Source of the DNA: Blasia pusilla | Lineage: Eukaryota; Marchantiophyta; Marchantiopsida; Blasiales | Direction: 5' to 3' | DNA: 64,000 bases | NCBI GenBank assembly: GCA_050084515.1 | Contig: CM114272.1 | Location: forward strand, 46,934,001 to 46,998,000 | Part shown: positions 45,172 through 56,956 of the stretch, one piece after another | How the letters are laid out: each line of letters begins with the position of its first letter | How positions within the stretch are numbered: position 1 is the first letter of the stretch | Made by a program: the position numbers and the translations under genes | The notes under the pieces: model-generated | Told to the model about the DNA's origin: nothing | The model's input: only the letters and a program-made list of their open reading frames with translations | Database searches by the model: none

Positions 45172-48100
45172 CTATCTTGGTCTGACACCGCGCGGGCCGC
45201 GCTTTGATCCTCTTTTACCAGCAGAGCCAGAGCTTCCATATCCAAACTCTTCATCATAGTCTTCCCAGGCTCCTCTCTTTCCAACATAGCTGAAGGAGAT
45301 GGATCTATCTGCCATGGCGTCCTTGTCTGGAACATAACCTGGGAAGGAGAAGAACAGGTCAAAACTTTGAAATTCATTCATCCTTTGAATGCCGTACCAG
45401 AATTATACTTCAGATGATCATTGCTAACATCAACTCATCATGATCACCATCTCTGGAAGGGTTAAGAAGTTGAGATGAACACACCCAATCTAGAGGCCCA
45501 ATTGTACGTTTCTTGTGGGTCTTCCAGAGATGATCGCACGCCTCCAACCATAGACATGAGGGAGTTCCCATAGTTGCTCTCGTAGTCAGACGCACCATCC
45601 AACCTGCTAGCGCAAGAGCTGTCATATACTTTCCTCTCAATGACCACCTTAAATGCGTCGTCCCTGGTCCGAACCTATTTGACAATTAGAAAACCATCAG
45701 TTCCAGCTCAAAGAGCGGCATATAAGGTCCGTTGAGGTACACTCCCAGCGCTCCAAAACTGTAAGGCCTTACTCAAGTTTTTGAACTCTGGTCAACCATT
45801 ACACCTCGCTTCCACCAACCCACGAGTAAAAAAAAAAAGGTACATACCTCAACCATTGGTCTCCTTCCATGCAGCAAGGCGTCCACGCTTCTATCGGTCT
45901 GCATGAAATTTGCAACACAGCAATAAATTACACAACAAGCTTAGCACTACTTCGACCTCACTTAAACACCTCTAAGATCGGCGCCAGGTAATTCACTGTA
46001 TAATTAACTTCTCTTAAAGCGCGGCAGATAAATTTACTTGTTTGACTGCAACTGGTCCGTTGCTTCACTTCGGGAAAATGGGTGACGCTAAATCTATTAG
46101 CTGTTCATCAAAGGGAGTGGGGTAGGTTTGACTAAAAAGTAAAACATGGCTCCATAAGGAAATCTGTATAATTAAAAGAGGATGGGGTTACAGAAACCCT
46201 CCTCTCGTTGACATCTGTCCTTTTAAGGCCCTTCTATTGTTTACGTGTGCGTCGTTTAAAGGTAATTAAATGAAAAGGAAAAAAACAAAACCCTGCAACA
46301 TACTAGTATTGTAACATATTAGTATTGTGTATAAAAGAAGTCTGATTCCAAAGGAAATGTCATCGAACGCCTTTTCTCACAAATCGCTATGTATGTGCAA
46401 ATTGAAGATTCCAACCCGTGATGAGGTGGGATACCAGACGCGGTTTCAGAGCTAGTAGTACAATGCACATACCTGATGTGCAACCCAGTTGCCTCTCTCC
46501 CTCATCTCTATGAGAATTGGAAACGTGGAAGGAGCTTTTCTTTCTAGCACACTCTTCTGAGTACCTCTCGCCCGTGCTTCCTCATCTCCCAACGTCACAG
46601 TTTGGACACCACCGACCTGGCAACTCCACACCTAATATTAGGCTCCACTCTGTTGATTACATCTAGTATATAAAGCAATTGCACCTCTGGACCACCGGAA
46701 AGAGATATTTCCTCGTTGAGTTCAGGAAACTGTTCAACTGTGTGAAGAGGGCAATTTCTCTTACCAAGTCACAGAGGGTAGGATTCTTTATAATGTTTTC
46801 CAGCATTTGCCCATGTGCAGTACCCACAAGCATGACTCCACGTTCTGCAATTGTGCGACACGCCAGCGCCTCTGCCTCTGTTCCTATCTCGTCAACAATC
46901 ACAACCTCAGGCATGTGGTTCTCTACGGCTTCTACCATTACTTTGTGCTGCAATGACGGATCTGGAACCTGCATTCTGCGTGCTCCTCCGATAGCTGGAT
47001 GAGGTACATCACCATCACCACCAATTTCATTGCTGGTGTCCACAATAACCTGTGACAATCATAAGTGATTAACTTATTAACAGTAGGATCTAACAAAGTA
47101 GCCATCGTTTAGGGTTTATGAATCCCAGCACACTTCCAGGAGGTGTAGAAAACAGTGGCCGGAAGGTCCAAATCCTCACTGGACAAGTGCAACTAAAAAA
47201 TGCCCATCATTACCTTCATGCCAAAAACATTTGATACTGTTGCTATCTGCTCCAACTTACCCAACCATAGAACGAAAAAAAATCTGCACGCCTAACTTCA
47301 TGTACACTAGGCGGAACAAAACTTTCAAACCCTGGCAACACATGGACCCATTTGTTTCTTTAGCAACTTTTAACACTCAAGTTAGTTCTCACAACTATCT
47401 CCAGAGCTCATCTCCTTGTACTGCTACACTTTCTTTAAAGAATAGCGTACATGTAGGAGAAGTAACACAGGTAAAATCAGCTACCCTGAACTCTACTTCA
47501 TGGTAGCTGATTGTACATTGAATTCCACTGCATAGTCGGCCAGAGTTCCAGAGAGGCTTTACCACTCTTTTATGAAGATCGTCAGCCAACACACGTGCAA
47601 TCTCCCGGATCACAGTTGTTTTTCCTACTCCAGGTCTGAGTACCCAACCAATAACAATTTGAAGGACGAGATTTAGTGTTTGCAAGATAAACAGACTGAT
47701 ATGAAAAATTCCATCAGTGGACTTACTAATCTGAGTGTCCCACATTCTTGACCTCCTAAGATCTAGAATATTACGCATACTTCGCTTGAAACAACCTCAG
47801 TTGGTTTCAGCTAAGGCTCCATCGAGATAGTAGTGCCTGACATTTAATTTCCTACTTCAATTACATGAGCCCAACCCAAAAGCAACTAAGGCTAAAATGA
47901 TGAGGAACAAGCTTTACCTCCCAAGGAAGAGAATGCTTTGACCATGATGTAATAGATCACGAACCATGTCGATGTGTCCCGTCACTGCCCGTCCAACCCG
48001 ACATGTCAAGCCTACAATTTGACCCTTGCGACTTCGGATGGCGGATATCCTATGCAATGTGCCTTCAATACCTGCTCGGTTATCTCCGCCAAACTCTCCC

Positions 48101-49843
48101 ACCGCGTCTTGTGCAGCTAGGAGATCCTCCCTTAAGATCTGAATGGACATAATTCCAGATCAGAGGAAAATAAAATCCCTCAGGTGGTCTAACTATCTGA
48201 TCACAAGATATGAAATCACAGCTAATTTATATCGAAAGGTACATAGATGCATCGTTAATCTGCTTTGAGGACCATCCTACATGGTGTGGATGAATGTGAA
48301 ATCCGAAAAGTACCTCCTCAGTTCTCAGGAATTCCCCTGCGCCATCGCCGAGGAATCGTGCCTCAGGAAGACGACCCAAGTCCAACACAACCTGCCAAGC
48401 AAGAAGCGGACTTCATGAAGCATCCACGTCCCCTAACTGCATTTTCCATGAGTGAATAGCACTGCACCTCAAAGCGTGCAAGTACATCCTTGACCGGAAA
48501 AAACGTGCATAATCTTGGTGTGCCAATCCATAGTCATGTATGCTTCGTTATGAATTCCCTTCCAACGAGGGTGGAAATTCTCTACACTGTATAGTAAGTA
48601 TGATCGTGAAGGCATCACAAAATAGGCAACATCTTCGATTGCCACAAACATGGCCAAGCTAGTCCTCAAATCATAGTAATGCAATGAGGGCACACTTTGA
48701 ACGCAAAATAAAATCTGGATCCCGAAGAATGCTGGATGTACGCATTAATTATCAATGCATATATCCACATAAAATGCATCCCATTTTCATGTTGCTGCCG
48801 ATCGCCTCACCTCCAAAAGCTCTGCCCTTCGTGGGTGACTCAAAAGATTGTCACGAATATCCTCCGGTAGAACCTGCAGACAACAAAAAAAATCCGAAGA
48901 TGCCTTAGATTCAAATGATGAATGTGGCCTGTCTCCAAGCTAGTGACCTTTCAAAGTATTGGTAAGGGGGAGTTACCAGAAATAGGTGGCTGGTACCTGT
49001 GACTGGAAACGTTGAAGTGTAGCGAATTGTTCTATACAACTATAACACTGCGTATCAAAGCCATTCTACTCAATAACCCAGTTTGGGTAACTATAATCCC
49101 CCTTAACTTGACAGAAGCAATGCGCTCGTGGTAGAACGAATTGGCGCACTAGTAGCTGTAGTCACTCTGGAAAATTAATTTCATTCTATGTGAGGATCAC
49201 TGCATTCTTCTTTGACTCTTTGCCGGTGCTTCCGTGACTGGAAGTTTTGCGGCTACCTCTCGAGAATCCATTGATCGCACTTCGAAATAGATTAATTCTG
49301 ACACAGCAATAATACAACTCATCATACTAATGGCTGCATGTCATGAGAGTCATATTCTCTGGTGACATGAGAGCATTCTCAGTAGCACTCAACACGAGGA
49401 CTATCAGAGCTACATCCGAGCTTGGGCTAGATATGAATTACCTGTAGGAGCCTGTCAAGATCATCTCGCACCATGACAGCACCTTCTTCCATTTCACTTT
49501 GTTTAGCTTCCCTCCTCATTGAAGGTGCCCCAGCTTCACCGTGATTTTCACAACCAGTGGCAGTATCCGCACATTCCGAGATCCCACAGGAGATGCCCCT
49601 GCTAAATTTCCTCCTGTAACTAGAATTTTCAAGCCCAAACCTAAGAGACGCATGGGGAAGCACAGAACTACTGCTGAACGTCTGCAACCAGCTATGAGCG
49701 TCAGCCTTGGACGTTACAAAAGCGCTTCCTTGGGAAAACCCGAGTGCACAAACCGGCTGGTCACGGGCAATTATCAAATCGCTTACCACTGTGACGCCAG
49801 GCACCAGACTGCGAGAAGAACTTACCTGGGCGTATGCATGCAT
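45172..49843 (-). CDS. SPD1-like: Ycf45/SPD1-family P-loop NTPase, probably plastid-targeted (ten exons)
   Basis: Exons: 49843-49442, 48873-48811, 48391-48314, 48138-47918, 47635-47563, 47049-46765, 46616-46473, 45898-45848, 45674-45485 and 45338-45172. All joins keep frame with GT..AG borders, giving 557 residues. Exon 1 is Ser/Arg-rich ('[20 protein letters not shown]'), like a plastid transit peptide. Exons 2-3 give '[20 protein letters not shown]' and '[13 protein letters not shown]'. The Walker A motif GRPGVGKTT is split by intron 4. Exon 6 has '[14 protein letters not shown]', Walker B '[16 protein letters not shown]' and '[17 protein letters not shown]'. Exon 7 has '[20 protein letters not shown]', exon 8 '[14 protein letters not shown]'. 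This is the plant family of Arabidopsis SPD1 (SEEDLING PLASTID DEVELOPMENT 1) and relatives, close to plastid/cyanobacterial Ycf45 and SpoIIIAA-like ATPases. Exon 9 to 10 joining (G|GTGTGT) is the least certain. All motifs are intact, so it is probably functional. Confidence 0.93.
46167..46205. repeat. Dispersed hairpin repeat in intron 7 (second copy)
   Basis: 'TATAATTAAAAGAGGATGGG' begins both this copy and the one at 36767. Here arms AGAGGATGGGGTT and AAACCCTCCTCT flank a 4-nt loop. It may be the end of a small transposon. Confidence 0.6.
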
Positions 49844-51160
49844 TCTGCAGCAAGGCTTTTGCCAGACCCTGCCTTCGTCAAACTAGTACTACTCGCGCAG
49901 TGTCTCTCTTTCCTTGAGCTTATTCACAAGGCTGGCAGACCATACGGCCTGAAGGCAACCGATAGACTTCCAACATCACCTACTCAAAGCCAGAGACACA
50001 ATTTCCCCCACAAGACCAGGATGGGGCAAGATCGACGGCCAAAAACGCCAATTACGATCAGTTCAACTGCTAATCGATCACCGCACAAAGAAAAGCTCGA
50101 TTGATACTCACGAGCCCGGGACTTTCCGCAATTTCGTCCCACCACTGTACAGAGCCTCAACTGGAGATTATTATATACAACGCCACAAAATCAGAAAATT
50201 TCTGCATCCTCCTGTACTCCGACGATCTCGTCAACTCCTCCAGCACCCCCTGAATGTGATCACAAACCTCCGCAACAAACAAATACAAATTCTCTTTCTC
50301 TGTCTTAAGAGAATTCTAACGAGACCACTTCCGGCGCGGAAGATGCTAGTTCCAACACCCGTAAGAGGGATCCCGAACCCTGAAATTTTTAACTACAATC
50401 CAATGAACACGTCCTCTCTCCTCTCTCTCTCTCTCTCTCTCTGTGCTACGGCAATCCTTCAAAATCGATTCCGGAACTGAGGATGTAGCAGTTGCGTCGA
50501 GAAAGTGACGAGTTCGGAAGAATTAGAAGGCAAAAGCTACCACGCCTTCCCACTGCGCATATTGTGGTCCCGCGACACCGATTCTGGACCGCTGCTTAGA
50601 TTGACCACATTTCCTCCTACTCTGCAGGAGCACAAGCGAAAGAGCACAACAAGGTCCCTCTGGCATATTCACAGGGATGCTCCTGACTCCCGAGTCCTGA
50701 GCATATTCACCGTGGGCTACCGGCCGTACCCCACGGTGCGAATCACGCCAACTGATCCGGTTTCCACGCGGAAAGATGCTGACGTAGGACGAGCCCTGTC
50801 CGTAAGATTGGAGGAATCGCCTGGTTCTTACCGTTACTTCGATCGTAGATCTGGTCACTTAACTTATATGTAGAAGACCGTATTGGAAGAGCAAGGTTTG
50901 AACACGTGGTGCCCAGGTGGCGGCTCTGTACAGTACAGAGCAGAGGGGAGCCACTAGTATGGCAGATTTTTATCATGGCCTTTTGTGGTCACGCAAAGAA
51001 CGAAGCGCGTCAAATGAGAGCCCCAATTGAGTCGTCTAAGAGTATACATGCATGAATGGATGTCGCACACAAAATAAAATTAGTAAGTTTTTCTAAATTA
51101 AAAAAAAAACATTTGAAGAACTTTAATTCCTAAAATAAAAATATTTGATTTTTTAATTTT
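49844..51160. promoter_or_regulatory. Upstream region of the NTPase gene
   Basis: Lies 5' of the minus-strand gene. It is GC-richer than its surroundings to about 50870, with a short (CT)n tract at 50417-50440 that could be a 5' untranslated or promoter-proximal Y-patch. The open frames on both strands at 50505-50873 share no motif and may be part of a 5' leader or chance. From 50980 it becomes AT-rich. No TATA box can be placed with confidence. Confidence 0.4.
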
Positions 51161-51164
51161 TTTG

Positions 51165-51860
51165 TATAGCATGTGAAGGGAAGGGATTATTGATGTTGTA
51201 CACAAATTCCAAAAAAAAAATCGCTTCCGCCATGAAGAGAAACATTTTCTTGTTGTTTAATTGCCACGTGTCCAACATAAAGGAATTTGTAAATCAAGAA
51301 GGCATTCTCCCATAATAATGAATAGATTTCTATAATACAATACTAGTAAGATGCCGTTATACACTAGTTCTTGAAACACTTGTTTTTTTCCTGCATCGCA
51401 CGAGAAATAAACAAGCGTTTGAAGACCTAGTGTATAGCCCGTGAAGGGAATAGATTAATGATGTTGCACATAAATTCAAATTTTTTTCTTGCTGCCCGTA
51501 ACATGTGAAACATTTTCTCGTTGCACAGTTGCCACGTGTCAAGCATAGAGGTGTTTGCAAATCAAGAAGGCACTCTCCCATAATAATATAAATGAGGTGC
51601 TCGTGCGATGCAAGGGAAATAAAAAAGTGTTTGAAGAGCTAGGATATAACCCGTGAAGGGAAGAGATTAATGATGCTACACTTAAATTCAAATTATTTTC
51701 TTGCTACCCGTAGCATGTGAAATATTTTCTTGCTGCCTTGTTGTCATGTGTCAAGTAGTGAGGTGTTTGCAAATCAAGAAGGCACTCTCTTACAATAATA
51801 TAAATGAAAAAGATTTTCTTGTTGCCCATATGCAATGTATTAAGAATGCATTTTTCAATA
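51165..51860. repeat. Tandem array of about three diverged units (215-265 bp)
   Basis: Anchors 'GTGAAGGGAA(G/T)(A/G)GATTA' at about 51173, 51439 and 51652, each followed by 'TTGCCACGTGTC' or 'TTGTCATGTGTC' and 'CAAATCAAGAAGGCA'. Units are AT-rich. No gene. Confidence 0.75.
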
Positions 51861-52950
51861 ATAATATAAATGAGAAAAAAAATTGTGTTAAATTGGGCCT
51901 CACTAAACATCTTAGGCATCCAACACCTAATGATCCAAAGAAAGAAAATGTAGTATACCTCTCGACATTTGTGTTGTAGAACCCACATAGAAAGAGGGAA
52001 GGACATTTGTGTCGTAAAACTCACCTAGAACTTGCATATGAACAAGGGACAACAACATACCTACAGGTTATAATCTGTGGCCAATGCGGGGGCAATCAAG
52101 ATGAGCCAGTTTACGGAGGGGGCCGATTGGATTTTTTTTATTTATTTAGGGGGTAATTGAGACGGGGTAGAGGGGGCGATCGAGTCTATCTTTGTAGTAT
52201 GTGTTGAACATACTACAAAGATAGACTAAATCCAAGGCGATGTTTTCTATCTTATGGAAGGAAGGACGGGATGACATAGGGATGCCCTGCATTTGTGCCG
52301 TAGAACCCACCTAGAAACATGGATGTCCTTCCGTGTTTCCATTTGGATTCTAAAGCACAAATGTGCTATTAGACAAAAATACTTTTTTGCTCTTGTAGAG
52401 CCCATATAGAAGTAGGGAGCGACATCTCTGATGCTTTTGCGCCTGATGTCCACTTTACCACCTCATGTCGGCAACGACGTATATCAAGAAATTGCTTGGT
52501 TCCCCATTGAATCTTAAAAAAAATTCAAAGATCGTATTGGTCTCTACATCTCCCGTCCATGTCGGCAAGGAGGCACAAGCTTAGTTTCCCAGTGTCTTTT
52601 GTAAAAGACCCTATGGACCAAAAGATTGTATTGGTGTGTAGGTACTACGGTCCATGTCTGCACTCGAAGATGATAAGCGCAAAACTTAGGGGGGTTCCCA
52701 CGCCTTATGGTCCATGTTCGCAATGGGGCCATATTATGGACTCAAGATAGGGATCTATGTAGCTGCATTTCCTACAATCCCGCGCATTTCCACGGCTACT
52801 TCGTACATGCGAAATGTTCAAATGACTTCCTAGATGATTTGGATGCAATTAAATTTAGGGTTCTAAAAAATTGCACCAAGCATTTAGGATGTGCACTTGT
52901 AAAAACTTTACTCACTTGTTCTATCACCACTTCTTGAGCGCGTTAAGCTG
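51861..52950. other. Non-coding stretch with a perfect 20-bp hairpin at 52183-52227
   Basis: Arms 52183-52202 (AGTCTATCTTTGTAGTATGT) and 52208-52227 are exact reverse complements around a 5-nt loop, GTTGA. Elsewhere the words 'TAGAACCCACCTAGAAA' and 'GACATTTGTG' recur between 51960 and 52320. No gene is seen. Confidence 0.75.
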
Positions 52951-52960
52951 GATTTCATCA

Positions 52961-55328
52961 TGGCAGACAAATCGGACAGCTTCTATGATTTGGAGATTGT
53001 AAAGTTCACTTTAAATCATGGATCGATTAGCTTTCAAGAAGTGCATCCGAGGAATCCCAATAGAGATGGTAAGAAAATGGCATTTCCCCACAACTTGAGC
53101 GCATGAAACGGTGGTGCCAACATCTTGCAAATACTGGCTACGAGGGGAAGCAACTAGTCAGAAGATCTCCACATGAATGTATGTTTACATAACTATTTGC
53201 ACTAAGGAAAGCCTAGCTTAAATGTAGCGTGCAACTTCATCACAACTAGTATTTTTTTTTCATTTGCGCACATAACATGGTTTCTAATCCAAGTTTATCT
53301 TTATAGTGGATGTGGCGGCAACCCGTATTGGAGCAACATTGGAGATTGGGATGACTTTCTATATTGTCTAAACCCATAGTGTGTCAAGTCCGGGAGGGCC
53401 CCTTATTGGATGAGGACATAGTCATATTCTAGGCTCGCCTTGAGCAGATTCCATGCAAGACAGAAGAAACAACATAAATGCAAAGGCTACGAGGTTTTAG
53501 TGGATGATTCTAATGTTGACAACGATGTAGAGAACAAAAACCCAAATTCATGAAGATATAGTGCTAGCAGAAAGGGTCATGTCGCAGGTAGTTTGAAGCC
53601 ACTTAGAATACCCAAAGTAGAAGGGCCGAAAGAGTGGTGTGGGAAGAATGTGGGCAAAACCTTTGAAGGAGTAAAACCGTGTGAGTGGCGAGTACAGGCA
53701 ACACACTTGATGAGATCAGGAAAGATAACTATCACAGAGTGCAATTTATTGCAAACATGTCCTTTGCACTTGCATATGTGGAGAGCCCATGCACACAATT
53801 CGCATTGGATGGTGTATACATTGGTGAATAAAGTGGTGAACAATACTATATTGAAACCATTCACTCTTTTGTATGAATTCACGAATGACTATCACGAACA
53901 ATCCAACTACCACACTATGCTACATACAAGACAACATGCCTTAGAAAGAATAAAATGGGCTGATGAGTTTTCTTTAAACAGGATGGATGGGTGGGCATAA
54001 ATGGCTCTAGAAGTTGGCCCCTCCGCAAGAATCGAGATTGGGACTTTACCGCATATATTTGTCTTTGAGAGGATATACATGACATCAGGTGCCATGAGGG
54101 ACGCTTTGAAATATTCTCATCCCTTGATTGGCATTGATGCTTGCCATGTTAAGCATAAGAATTACCTTGTGCAGTTATTCATTGCTAGTTGCCTTGATGG
54201 CAACAACGAGATATTCATCCTTGCATACGCTATTGCCCCTTCGAAAAGTCAAGGGCAATGGACTTGGTTCCTTCTAAACCTTGAAGCTTGTATTCGTGAT
54301 ATTCATCATCTGAAAGTATTCTTTATATTTGATCGACATAAGGGTCTCATAAATGCCGCGAGGGATGTGTTCCCTGGTAAACTCCATGCGCACTGCGTGC
54401 AACAACATGGATGAATATTGTTAAGGTGTTTGGGAGGAACTCCAATGTAGAGAAAGCTTTTATCTTCTACCTATATGCACAAACATTGCAAAGATAAGAG
54501 TATATAACTATAACATATCTCTATATGCACAACCACTTCATGGTTATAATTTTTCATTCCATTATAATAATGAATGTCTTTGTGCCCCTTCCTTTTGTAG
54601 GTATGAGCAAGTCCAACAGGCACTAAAGATGGCGAACGTAGAGGCAGAGAGGTATTTTCTGAAAATTGATCCAATAACTTTTTTTGATGGGCGATCACGC
54701 ACCCAAGATTTGTCCATGTGTCATCTAACCTAGTGGAGTGTATGAACGGGGCAATCAAGCCATATCAATTCCTGGCTCCAACCGTGATTGTTGATTTTAT
54801 GTGGTTATATATTATAAGAAAGCCCACCTTATTACCCTCACTAAGTATGCCACAAAAAAGATTGAGGAAAACCGCAAGAAATTAGGAAATTTTCATATAT
54901 CTCAATCCTCTGAGAACCATGCGCTCGTGCATACACTCCGCATGGAGAAACAACTCGACGTTTAAGATAACCTCCCTCTTCCATTGGCATTGTATGCAAG
55001 CACATGTTCATGTGGTCAAGTTCAAAATTTTCGTTGGCCTTGTGCGCATATGATAGCTTGGGACATTGCCTACCAAAGGGAGCCTATGCGCCATGTTGGT
55101 AGAGTGTGGACGTCTAAAGTATGGAAAAATCTATACAAAAAGGGAATTCCTTGCTTTGATACCACTTCCATAGAACCACATCTAGATGTATGTGCACCTC
55201 CTGCTAGCAAAATGTACGTGAGATTAACGGTAGTAAGGATACCAAGCGGTGGGCATCAGAGTAGTCTGTCCAAACATCATTTTAGCAATAATGCGTCAAA
55301 CAACGCCATCTGCTTGGAGTTTGATTAA
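52961..55328 (+). pseudogene. MULE (Mutator-like) transposase, MURA type, with SWIM zinc finger
   Basis: An N-terminal piece at 52961-53105 ('SDSFYDLEIVKFTLNHGSIS') is followed after a gap by 53593-54000, which contains a zinc-binding-like 'CPLHLHMWRAHAHNSHW'. One TAA separates it from 54001-54414. That frame carries the MULE catalytic core: 'HPLIGIDACHVKHKNYLVQL' (first Asp), 'CLDGNNEIFILAYAIA', and 'IFDRHKGLINAARDVFPGKL' (second Asp). A decayed segment near 54700 gives 'SNLVECMNG' (likely catalytic Glu). The frame at 54984-55328 has the SWIM finger 'CSCGQVQNFRWPCAHM'. In life it cuts and moves MULE DNA at its terminal inverted repeats. Stops and frameshifts show it is dead; termini were not found. 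Confidence 0.85.
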
Positions 55329-56443
55329 GCCAACCTCAAACTCTTGAGCAGAAAATTGGTAGAATGTCACTAGGTAATGAACATGTTGAGGACATAGAGC
55401 TGGAAGAAAACCGTTTTGTGGTGCGGCCATGATGTTGCGGTTATTGTTATCTTCCACGAGGTCGTATCCTCAAAAAGCTCCACGAGACAGCAACCCTAGC
55501 ATGTGAGGAGGTTGAACAGCCTAGGAGACCACCATTTTGGGATTGTAGAAGATCAACGAACAAGAGGACAAGTAGAAGAAGCACGACATGGGTTCGTGGA
55601 ATACTAGTGGATGTCATGGAAGGAAAAGTTGATAGCAACGTACGTCAAACTCAAGGGTTTTTTTATTTCCAACGGAATTTTTTTTGGAATTTCGTTGAAC
55701 TTACACAAGGGAGGGGGAAATTAAAAATATGAAGTTGATGTAAGCAAGGCCCCCAAAAAATGGGGAAAAAAGTTGAGACTTTGGTTGAAAGTTGCAAGGG
55801 GTGAAGAAATTCCCTCCCAAAAAAGTTGATAATAAAGTTGAAAGTTTCAAGGGGTTATGCAACTCCAAAGAAAATTTCAAGAATAGAATCTCAAATAGAA
55901 TATAAAAATATTGGTATTCATATATTGTGGGCTTGTTATCCACTAATCCCCTCCTCCAATTGATTTCAAGGGAATGTTGTTACACTTAGAATCATTTCTA
56001 AGGATTCACTTGGATTATTTCACAAAAAAGTGTTTAATTGGTTTAGATGTATTGGTCCAAGTAGAAACTTGAAATTCCTATATGACACTAAATATTTAGT
56101 TAAAGTAGATGTAATTTTGATTATTTGTTTAGTAACCATGACTCCTGAATTCAAAGATGTACATATCATATGGCATCTTGATTATTATGATAAATCCGTA
56201 GTAGATGAGCACATAAGAAGGATGGAAATTTTTAAATAAAATTATTGGATTTAACAATCCATAATTTTTATAATAGATGTTAAATACTTATGCTTCACAT
56301 GGTTTTTTGGATTATTAACAAAAATTAAAATCAAGAAAGGGAGAGTCCAATAAGGAAAAAAATAGCCAAAAAGTTACTAAAGGGTAATTTTTTATAGATA
56401 TATTTTAATTAAGTTGACTAAAAATAGGGAGGGTCAAATAAGG
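55329..56443. other. AT-rich stretch without recognisable gene
   Basis: Contains repeated 'AAGTTGA' and 'GTTGAAAGTT(G/T)CAAGGGG' words between 55740 and 55870. No coding motif; possibly the 3' flank of the MULE. Confidence 0.45.
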
Positions 56444-56956
56444 TGTCACCTCTTTTAGGATAGATCGGTGAGATGTAGTAGGGCACCTTTGCGAGTAGTG
56501 GAGGACAGGCTCAAGAGGTTGAGGATGACCTACTCATGCCCTAGGAAACCTGAGAGAGCATGTTTCCTCTTCGTTTCAGCTCATTTGGAGCCATATTTAA
56601 GAACTTTCTATTCTAGGTAAATACCATTTCCAGTATATGGTCGAATTTTTATTTTTGGTAAGTGTCCTTTGACCTCCTACATGAGATCAAGAGCCAAGGA
56701 GGTGACTTGGGAGCATAGGTTACCATGGAGAGAACTTGGGAGAGGGGAGGGGTATACCTCAAGGAGAAAGAGTTTGAGAGCTCATTCTCTCTTTGTTGAA
56801 CCTCTTGGCACAAGGCGGTGGAGCTATGGTCCCTTGCCTTGTAAGTGTAACCCAAGCCTCTCATTAGGAGAGTGGGTTTGGTTTGACATTGAGAGAGATA
56901 TACAAGAGTGCATACTTGTGAGAACTATGATGTTGTGAGAGAGATTGGATCTTATT
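56444..56956 (+). repeat. 5' LTR of G1 copy c, first part missing
   Basis: Aligns with 62330-62835 but lacks the first 130 bp of the LTR. Ends near 'GGATCTTATTTTA', after which the two copies diverge. Confidence 0.8.

Noticed and set aside
49541-50104. A 187-residue plus-strand open frame opposite exon 1 of the NTPase gene
   Set aside because: It is antisense to a well supported exon and has no recognisable domain.
50505-50873. Open frames on both strands upstream of the NTPase gene
   Set aside because: Equal-length frames on opposite strands without motifs in a GC-rich promoter-proximal region; neither has independent support.
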